64,000 nt of DNA, taken from contig OZ007574.1 in NCBI GenBank assembly GCA_963931925.1, positions 35,506,961 through 35,570,960 of the forward strand. Reading direction: 5' to 3'. The position numbers were made by a program, and so were the translations under genes. This DNA comes from Onchidella celtica (taxonomy: Eukaryota; Mollusca; Gastropoda; Systellommatophora; Onchidiidae). The notes under the pieces are model-generated. The model saw only the letters and a list, made by a program, of their open reading frames with translations. It made no database searches and was not told the DNA's origin. Of the stretch, positions 57,051 through 64,000 are shown in pieces (position 1 is the first letter of the stretch; every line of letters begins with the position of its first letter).

Positions 57051-57492
57051 TAGCATGTCGGAAAAAGCGTTCCTGTCCCTTCGTAATTTCCTGAAAATTC
57101 TTGTGCTGCACAAGTTTGAGCACTGTCCAGGGGATATAGATCAATAGCGAGGTGGGGGGGGGGGGGGGTTGAGAAACTGGCTGGACAAGACCGAGAATAT
57201 CGAGTGGTGAGATACAACTTGATAGATCTACAATGCACAGCAGAAAATTCATCTTTCTTTTAGCACGAGGCTAGGAACGTTTACTGAAAGCCATGTTCAC
57301 ACATTCATTTCTCACAGAAAGAAAGAAACGTAGAACTGTTGTGTACTCCCTAAGGGTATCCAAGTGCCAGAATTCTTAATAGAAATGTACATTACAATTT
57401 GTGAGAATTTTACATTTGTTTGCTGGGAGAGGTGTCTCTCTAAAACTTAAATAGACGACCATAAATGCACATCAAACAGCTATTTGTCTGTC

Positions 57493-57505
57493 TGTCTGTC
57501 TATTC

Positions 57506-57587
<82 letters not shown>

Positions 57588-57590
57588 AGA

Positions 57591-57673
<83 letters not shown>

Positions 57674-57680
57674 GTCTGAT
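57493..57680. repeat. TCTG/TCTA tetranucleotide array
   Basis: TCTG, then TCTA (57509-57588), then TCTG/TCTA alternation. Confidence 0.95.
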
Positions 57681-58015
57681 TGTGTGTCTGGCTGAAGTCT
57701 TTCTGTCTGACTGTCCATCCTTCTACCTATCTGTCCGTCCCTCCATTCGACCGCCTGCCAGTCTGACAGCTGTTTGTCAATTTGTCCGTTTTCTGTCTGT
57801 CTGTCTGTCATATGTGAACAGTGAGTACGCTTGTCCGATGATACTCCCCTGAAGGTTATCCGAGCATCCTGCGTGCCAAATATGAGGTTTAAAAAATGTG
57901 CTACAAGAGATACAAACATTGCTACGGGATACTGAAGCTGAATAACTGCTCACACAAACCAGCCAAGCACAAAATAAGCCGGCTAATCGTGCGGATAAAT
58001 TGAATTAATTCGTGA

Positions 58016-58226
58016 CCATAGTTCCCGTTTCTTATGTCCAATTTTTTTAAAAACTGGAGATTTTAGTATGTGGAGGAGATTTAGCAAATCCACACTTTGA
58101 CACTTGTTTAAAATGCGTTATGGCACTTATCAAGCTTTTCCATAATTCCCATTTATTCTGACTCCTTGTCAAAATAACTAAAGCTGCAAATGTTTAACGT
58201 GGGGTTAGAACAAACACGAACAAAGA
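58016..58226. mobile_element. TTCTTGTTTGTTC-family MITE, diverged
   Basis: CATAGTTCCCGTTTCTTATG start, then AAACTGGAGATTTTAGTATG and GCACTTATCAAGCTTTTCC; ends GTTAGAACAAACACGAAC. Confidence 0.65.
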
Positions 58227-58392
58227 CCTGAAATATCTTAGCTCGTTTGTTGTCTAGACTTCACACATAGTTTCAGTCTTACTTTTTCAGGCACGTGGCG
58301 TTCTGACTGTTTTTGGCGCCAGTTTTATCTCGGGGTGCGAGGTCTCCCTTTCTGCTGGCAAATACCCGACGATGTTATGTACCCATCAGATA

Positions 58393-58626
58393 TATCGAGG
58401 GCCATCAACCAACCAGAATGCGTTGTGTCCAATTTTATTCATTGCATTGCTTTTAAATGCACGTGGATGTGACTTTATTTCATAAACCAGTAAAACTATC
58501 CATGTTATCGTGCTGAAGTTAGGGCAATTATTTGAAGTTGCACTAAGGTTTACAAATTTCAAACTCGTTTTTCTCAATAGGACTGTTTTGGACATAAAAT
58601 ATTTTGGTTGCCAATCCTCTATATGT
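58393..58626. mobile_element. GGTTGGCAACCAGAATG MITE, intact copy
   Basis: Left ATCGAGGGCCATCAACCAAC / CAGAATGCGTTGTGTCC; right GGACATAAAATATTTTGGTT / GCCAATCCTCTATAT. The arms pair over about 40 bp. The interior includes AAACTCGTTTTTCTCAAT. 234 bp. Confidence 0.75.
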
Positions 58627-59245
58627 TACATGATTATGGTGAATATGTATGATAGAAATTGTAATGTAACTATTTACAGTCATCAAATTTGTTTACAAAT
58701 CAGTAGTGTTTGAAGACGTCCGCGCGTAAGGAATTTGGCTTGACACGAAACAGTCAAACAGAAAAGAAAAATAATTACCCGCATTTAGCAATGCTTTGCA
58801 TTAACCCTATGGAGATTTTTATCGCAAAATTTCTATTATCTGAATGTCCCAGTCCACTGAGCAAATTTACAGAGCAAATGTAGGCGGTGTTTACTTGATA
58901 ATTTGAACCATTAAAAAAATCTTATTTTGCAGTTACAAGGTTCCCGTCGGACAAAAACAAACAGTAACGTCAGCTTGTACAACAGAAACACAATCGTATC
59001 AGATTCTTTCTGTGTAATGTAATAATGTTTATTTTGTTTCGGTTGAACGCTTGAAATGTGAGATGAACCCCAAATGACATTTAACTGTTTGAGGTTGACA
59101 ACTCGGACGCTGTGTCATTTTATGACTTGTTATATAAAACCCTTTTATTATAACATGTTTGGTAAATATATCAGTTCTTCATCAAGAACAACACGTTAAT
59201 TTTTTCAACAACAAAGAACGGCGATCTGTAAGCAGCACTAGGCTG

Positions 59246-59412
59246 GTGAACCAAGTCTAGTTTGTCCCTGTTTTAATGTGAAATGTGGACTATAGAGTTA
59301 GACGTTGTGTCGCGCACTGACGATAGCGAAAGAAGTTTGTCTTGCTAGGCAGGGAGGTTCAAAACTGGCTTGATTCAGCTGGGTGTAGGAAAGATTTCGG
59401 GCACCGAGTCAA
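59246..59412. mobile_element. ACTGAGTCAAG-type MITE, diverged
   Basis: GTGAACCAAGTCTAGTTTGT, TGTGGACTATAGAGTTAGAC and CGCGCACTGACGATAGCG follow family order. The right arm is reduced to CCGAGTCAAA. Confidence 0.5.
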
Positions 59413-59510
59413 AATAATAATCATAATAATGGATGGCATTTATATAGCGCATAGAGCAACATGTCAACCAGAGCAGAATGGAGCGCCGGCGAAGCGCTCA
59501 ACACACCACA
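59409..59510 (-). mobile_element. Truncated LINE 3' end (reverse orientation)
   Basis: ATAATAATCATAATAATGGA, CATTTATATAGCGCATAG and CGAAGCGCTCAACA are the inverse complement of the LINE tail at 47190-47262. It continues directly into a CT microsatellite. Confidence 0.6.
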
Positions 59511-59529
59511 CTGCTTCTTTCTCTTTCCC

Positions 59530-59531
59530 TG

Positions 59532-59604
<73 letters not shown>

Positions 59605-59605
59605 C
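59530..59605. repeat. CT dinucleotide repeat
   Basis: About 36 CT units with little interruption. Confidence 0.95.
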
Positions 59606-60794
59606 TCTCTATCTCAGAGCAAATTGTAACGCAGCCTGTAGGCGCAGTTCACAACAGTTCACAACTCACATAACATATATCACAACTCATAACACCACTC
59701 AAATAATATTTGAATATTTATTAATAATATTATATATTTAATAATTTAATAATAGACGCAAAACTTATTTGACTTAGCAGGCTATCAGCCTTTGGCTATA
59801 ACTCAATGCAGCCATCATCGAAGTCACTTAACAGTGCAAGTGTCACCTACAGACCCATGGTCAAAGTGTTAAAATAGAGATATTACACCTGTATTTTGAC
59901 GCACGAAACCCCTGGCGACAGACTTGCTGGGAACGCATCAACGACAGGAGTGGTAGTGCTAAGTAGAGATTTGCTTTTGAGCGATCCGGATTTTGGATCA
60001 TTCGCTTCAAAATATCTGGACATCCGGGCCGTGATCCAAATTTTAGATCAGATAAGAAGCTCCGTCCGTAACGAAGCACTTTGTTTCGCCGCCTTAAAAA
60101 TATAAAAACTTGAACTCTTCAATCCTTTTCTCCCTTCGAACCGGACCGAGCCTCTGATCCGGAGTGGGTTTCATGACAAATCACTATGTTCTGATGGCGT
60201 AATATGGTGTCATACTTTGAATTTTATGTCTCCATCACTAGACATTCTGCATATTCAAAATGCGTCTCGCTGACTTCACCCTATCTCCTCCGCTGATTCC
60301 AAACTATTTTCTGATGTCATTTGGGCTCGATGGATAATAATGGTCTTGATAATTTGGGGGGGGGATTTTCCTTCCTTACAAATTTCATCTTGCGCGAGAT
60401 GCATATGCGAAAGAAAGAAGATGAAAAATAAATGAAAATAATAAGCACGACCAAGAATGCATAATGACGGCTCCAATATCTCAAAAACCTTATTAAATAT
60501 CTACCCTCGGGTCAGGATTCCATCCAATGTCTCTCTTACTCCGGCTGTAAATCCTCCGTACCAGGTTTCCAGCAAGGCTTGTGTGAGCAGAGAGCCAAAT
60601 GAATGCGGAGTCCGAACAAAAGATTACAATGCTCTTAAGAGCGCCGTCTCATTCACAGAAGCCACAGGCATGCAGGTCATGAAGCGCCCGACCCCCGAGG
60701 AAACGCAGGAAACTCTAATGAGCATTTTCTGGCACAGCGGTTCTCAAACGTTCCTGTCGATTTCGTTGGACAAAATAGAAGACACAGACAATTT

Positions 60795-61050
60795 GTAAGA
60801 TGCCAGCAAGGCTTAAAGCAAAGTCAAAATATGACCCAAAATTGTTTTAATGTAAAGTTGCATGTAGGAAAGCCTCAGGTGAGAAATAATACAGAAATGA
60901 TACGATGTGAGGAAAAGGGTGATTATACCAAAAAGCTTGATTTGTTTTTCCCTTTTCTTTGCGTTTTATGTATCATTTCTGAATGAATTCTTATGCGAGG
61001 CTTTGCTACATACAACTTTTTCTTTTTTGCCGATTTCTATTGTTGAATTT
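60795..61050. mobile_element. Palindromic AAAGTTGTATGTAGCAAA element
   Basis: The left arm (AGCAAGGCTTAAAGCAAAGT, GCATGTAGGAAAGCCTC, AATACAGAAATGATAC) pairs with the right arm (GTATCATTTCTGAATGAATT, GCGAGGCTTTGCTACATACA, AACTTTTTC). Single arms occur at 12345, 13965 and 34590, and a short piece occurs at 41385-41475. Confidence 0.7.
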
Positions 61051-61120
61051 GGGTCCCAATGACTTTTATAGGAGGGAAGAAAAACTGATGAAATAAGGCG
61101 AGGAAGTAACCGAAATAGTC

Positions 61121-61210
61121 CTTTTCTTCGTTTGAAAGTAATTATTGTTTCTTTTCTTCGTTTGAAAGTAATTATTGTTTCTTTTCTTCGTTTGAAAGTA
61201 ATTATTGTTT
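61121..61210. repeat. 30-bp tandem repeat, three exact units
   Basis: CTTTTCTTCGTTTGAAAGTA followed by ATTATTGTTT, three times without visible change. Confidence 0.95.
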
Positions 61211-61470
61211 CGTATTTCTCTCGTATTTTATGATAGGCTTTTTTTTTTACACAATACCCCACGATCTAAACTGAGGTCCTCGTCATTCTGTTTCCAGAAA
61301 AACAAACAAACAAACTGCGAAATGTCGCATTTCACCGGTTTATTTCTGATACGAACGATATGCTGATGTCAGATAGGATAGAATGGAAGGCCCGTGTTTA
61401 GCGAGTGAAGCCGCAGCCTAATTGATACTAAAGAAACCGTTTTATTCCTCCCGTCTGGCAAGCAGGACTT

Positions 61471-61713
61471 GTATCGATGGTTACCAACCAGAAAATGTTT
61501 ATATCCAATTTTATTCATTCCTCTTAAATGCCTGTAGATATCCAAGACACAAAGTGTGTCACCTGATTTCATAACTCGGTAAAACTATTCACGTGAAGTT
61601 GTTGAAATTTTGCAATTTTTTAAATTTTCATTTAAGGTTAAAAGTTTCAAACTCGTTTTTCTCAATTTGACGTTTTTGGGCATAAAACATTCTGGTTGTC
61701 AACCCTCGATATG
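61471..61713. mobile_element. GGTTGGCAACCAGAATG MITE, intact copy
   Basis: Left ATCGATGGTTACCAACCAGA; right CATTCTGGTTGTCAACCCTC. Carries the uninterrupted TCAATTTGACGTTTTTGGGC segment that serves as the empty site for the solo LTR at 30814-31865. Confidence 0.8.
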
Positions 61714-61829
61714 ATTTGGATGTTACGAAAACGTTGACTGAAAAAGTATTGCTGGTATTCTGATCTGCAGTTCCGCAATGTCTGACCATAGGTTTGATGG
61801 GATTCAATTACTCCGGACACTGAACATTA

Positions 61830-62960
61830 TTACCTCCAGACTTAAAAAAAAGAAGCAACTGACAAGTATACTGGCCGGAATGGTGACCTGAAGGTCTTAG
61901 ATTCAAGGTTACTGGACAGTGGAATGACCTTAAGACCAATATAGTAAGAGGTTATTGGACAGTTTCTTGAAGTTCTGGGTTTGTTAACAAAAAAAAAAGC
62001 ACAATACTTCTGATGCGAATTGTTTAGTGCAGACACTGGACATTGCTACGGATGACCATTAAAAAGAAGCAAAGGACAGATGTAATGACTTACAAGAGGC
62101 TATGGAACAGCGTCTTGAAATCTGGGTTTGTTAAAATGCACATAGTTCCCATGGGTGTCTTTGGACATTGCTAGGCAAGGACATTAAAAAGAAGCAACGG
62201 GCAGAAGTGCTGACTAGAACAGGGACCGGGGCGTTTTCAATTCAAGGGTACGGGACAAAAAAATAGACATGAATTTGAGATGTTAAGACGGCGCGCGTGA
62301 TAAAATGGGAGCCATTCCACTGTCCAGTAACCTTGAATCTAAGACCTTCAGGTCACCATTCCAGTCAGTATTCCTGTCAGTTGCTCCTTATTTAAGTCCG
62401 GGGGTAATAATGTTCTGGGCCCGGACTAACTGACTCCTATCAAAATTACGTGCACCGTTAATACACTCAAGACTTCAAGATGTTGTCCCATAACCTGTTA
62501 TTAGTCTTAAGGCCACCCCGGTCATTACTTCTGTCCTTTGCTTCTTTTTGATGTCCAGTGTTTGCACTAAACGACTCCCGTCGGAAGTACGTGCATCATT
62601 AATAAACGCAGAACTTCAAGAAACTGTCCAATAGCCTCTTATTGTATTGGTCTTAAGGTCATTCCATTGTCAAGTAACCTTGAATCTAAGCCCCTTCAGG
62701 TCGCTTTTCTGATCAATACTGCTGTAGGTTGCTTCTTTTTAATGTCCAGTCGTAACAATGTCCAAAAGTGTCCGCACTAACTGACTCCCATCGGAAGTAC
62801 GTGCACTTTTAACACACCTAAGACTTCAAGAGGCTGTCCCCTAACATCTTATTAGTCTTTGGGCTAGTCTGGTCATTACCTCTGTCCGTAGCTTCTTTTT
62901 AATGTCCACCCAAAGCAACGGCCACTGTCTGCACGAAAACGGCTCCCATCTTACTGACTT
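61830..62960. repeat. Inverted satellite-like array
   Basis: Right half (about 62310-62960): repeated units with GCTTCTTTTTAATGTCCAG (62541, 62733, 62891), GACTCCCATCGGAAGTACGT, GACTTCAAGA and GTCTTAAGG. Left half (about 61840-62240): the same words in inverse complement (GACATTAAAAAGAAGCAA, TCTTGAAGTTCTGG, GACCTTAAGACC). A pair of long near-identical inverse words, ACCTGAAGGTCTTAGATTCA and TGAATCTAAGACCTTCAGGT, joins the halves. Unit spacing is about 158-192 bp. Confidence 0.75.
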
Positions 62961-63420
62961 TGCTGAGTGTTAAAATCGCACTGGTCATTTCCCAGTGAGT
63001 TACCTGCTCCTCTTGTATATCTGTATAAGATCTGTAGATCTATCTGGACATTAATTTCTAAAGTTCGTGTATCTAGACAATGTATGCTCATCTTCGGGAC
63101 ACTAATTTATTCAAGCCTTAGTCTTGAAACACAAATGTTTTTACATTTTGAAAAAAAGTATTTCCTTACATAAACTCAATGAAAACCACTCTTAAAAATT
63201 ATCTTTGAGAATATTTTGATGACTAAAATAACTACATATTCATTCATACGTGATCAAACTAAAGGAATATGGCAACTTTTTAGAAATTCGACCTTTTGAC
63301 CTTTAACATTCATTTTTTCATGACCTTGAAACTGAAAATTAGCATGAGCAAAGGTGTTCGAGTAAAATTTGAACGTTGATGTCATCCAGTTTACATAGTC
63401 AAATTGCTTCTATTCTAACA
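62961..63420. other. Non-coding stretch
   Basis: No exon or element recognised. Confidence 0.4.
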
Positions 63421-63780
63421 AATTTGAGTTTGAGTTTGAGTTTTACGGCGCATCAGCACGATAACGGCCACTTTGCGCCCTCCACGGTCTGTTTGGGTAC
63501 ACGTTCTTTATTTATGTTTCGTATTCAGAGCGTTTAAGTTCAACATAGAACCAAGTAGCTTCATAGTATAATTTTATCACATTGGTAAAATTCGAAAAAA
63601 AAGTTGTTTTATAATTATAGATTTGAAAAAAAGTTTTGTAAATGAGTATAAAAGTGTTTAAATCAAGCCCTAGATCTTCGGCGATCTCAGAAAGGACAGG
63701 ATGCATTGCGGGTCCATGTCAGAAAATGATTCTTTCGTGGATCCGCAGGCATAGTGCCTTCTTCGGAGATGCATGAAGTG
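63421..63780 (+). mobile_element. TTTGAGTTTGAG-family element, most complete copy
   Basis: GAGTTTGAGTTTGAGTTTTA, GCATCAGCACGATAACGGCC, CGTATTCAGAGCG, TTGGTAAAATTCG, GATTTGAAAAAAAGTTTTGT, CAGAAAGGACAGGATGCATT, GGGTCCATGTCAGAAAATGA and GGATCCGCAGGCATAGTGCC. About 350 bp. SINE-sized, but no tRNA, 5S or 7SL head could be recognised. Confidence 0.65.
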
Positions 63781-63810
63781 TGTACATGCAGTTAAAATAT
63801 GTTTTATTGA

Positions 63811-64000
63811 TAGTTGGCAATTGGTTTTACTCCATGGCTATTCAGAGCGTTTTGGTGTATGGAGTTGTCTGTTGGGGAGGAAACATCTTACAAAAAGATA
63901 AAAATAAGATCAATAATTTAATTAAAAAAGCATCCAAAATTTGTATCTGTGATCTGCCATATTTTGATGAGCTGTACACTGGTGCTTGGCGTCAGGTCAG
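63811..64000 (+). pseudogene. LINE reverse transcriptase C-terminal fragment
   Basis: The + frame reads NWFYSMAIQSVLVYGVVCWG followed by GNILQKDKNKINNLIKKASK and a LPYFDELYTGAWRQV stretch to the window edge. The FYxxxIxSVLxxxxVCWxGN...NxLxxIVKxASK pattern is the region just after the RT domain in Jockey/CR1/L2-type LINEs. No stop is seen up to 64000; upstream RT is absent, so it is at least 5' truncated. Confidence 0.8.

Noticed and set aside
60457-60798. 113-codon + strand frame as the next exon of the flavoprotein
   Set aside because: No flavoprotein motif, no convincing splice borders in the right phase, and its end overlaps a CAGCGGTTCTCAAACG hAT-like terminal word.

Overview
This window looks like animal nuclear DNA. 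It is AT-leaning and dominated by introns, microsatellites and short transposon relics, and it has no operons, ribosome binding sites or long uninterrupted genes. The mix (non-LTR retrotransposon tails, tRNA-derived SINEs, hAT-type and fold-back MITEs, very long CT/GA, TCTA/GATA and GGAT arrays, mononucleotide G/C runs) suggests a lophotrochozoan, most likely a marine gastropod mollusc. That assignment is inference from general repeat character, not from a diagnostic gene.

One cellular gene can be supported, on the + strand. Three exons (about 21138-21438, 22380-22495, 50255-50431) have clean GT/AG borders and compatible phases. Together they encode the N-terminus of an FAD-dependent oxidoreductase (class A flavoprotein monooxygenase/MICAL-like Rossmann fold). 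A hydrophobic segment lies about 20 residues before the GAGPTG dinucleotide-binding motif, so the enzyme may be membrane anchored with a cytosolic flavin domain. Introns are 941 bp and about 27.8 kb. The second intron holds nearly half of the window's repeats. Exons encoding the rest of the enzyme were not found before position 64000.

Layout. 1-21 kb: non-coding, with CT tracts, an internally expanded MITE, a hAT element with an 8-bp target duplication (5117-5589), a 148-bp tandem array, a tRNA-like SINE, another hAT MITE (12951-13309), fold-back elements and a perfect 22-bp hairpin (15.4-16.1 kb), and a roughly 46-bp minisatellite (17.84-18.77 kb). 21-22.5 kb: exons 1 and 2. 22.5-50.25 kb: giant intron with polypyrimidine/polypurine tracts, a 19 x 16-bp array, a solo LTR inserted in a MITE (30814-31865), an RTE-like LINE relic, a GATA array, a three-level nested insertion (39568-40366), a GGAT array, a multi-layer palindrome (44.5-45.05 kb), a LINE 3' end and a full SINE (46.6-47.75 kb), and a tandem array split by a fold-back element. 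50.25-50.43 kb: exon 3. 50.4-64 kb: GA/CT, TCTA and ATCC arrays, more MITEs, a large inverted satellite-like array (61.8-62.96 kb) and a LINE reverse-transcriptase C-terminal fragment running off the right edge.

The genes do not form a pathway here. The content is one split gene plus layers of mobile DNA. The clearest structural novelties are the nested insertions, the TSD-bounded solo LTR, and the palindromes or hairpins that could fold as RNA if transcribed with the intron.
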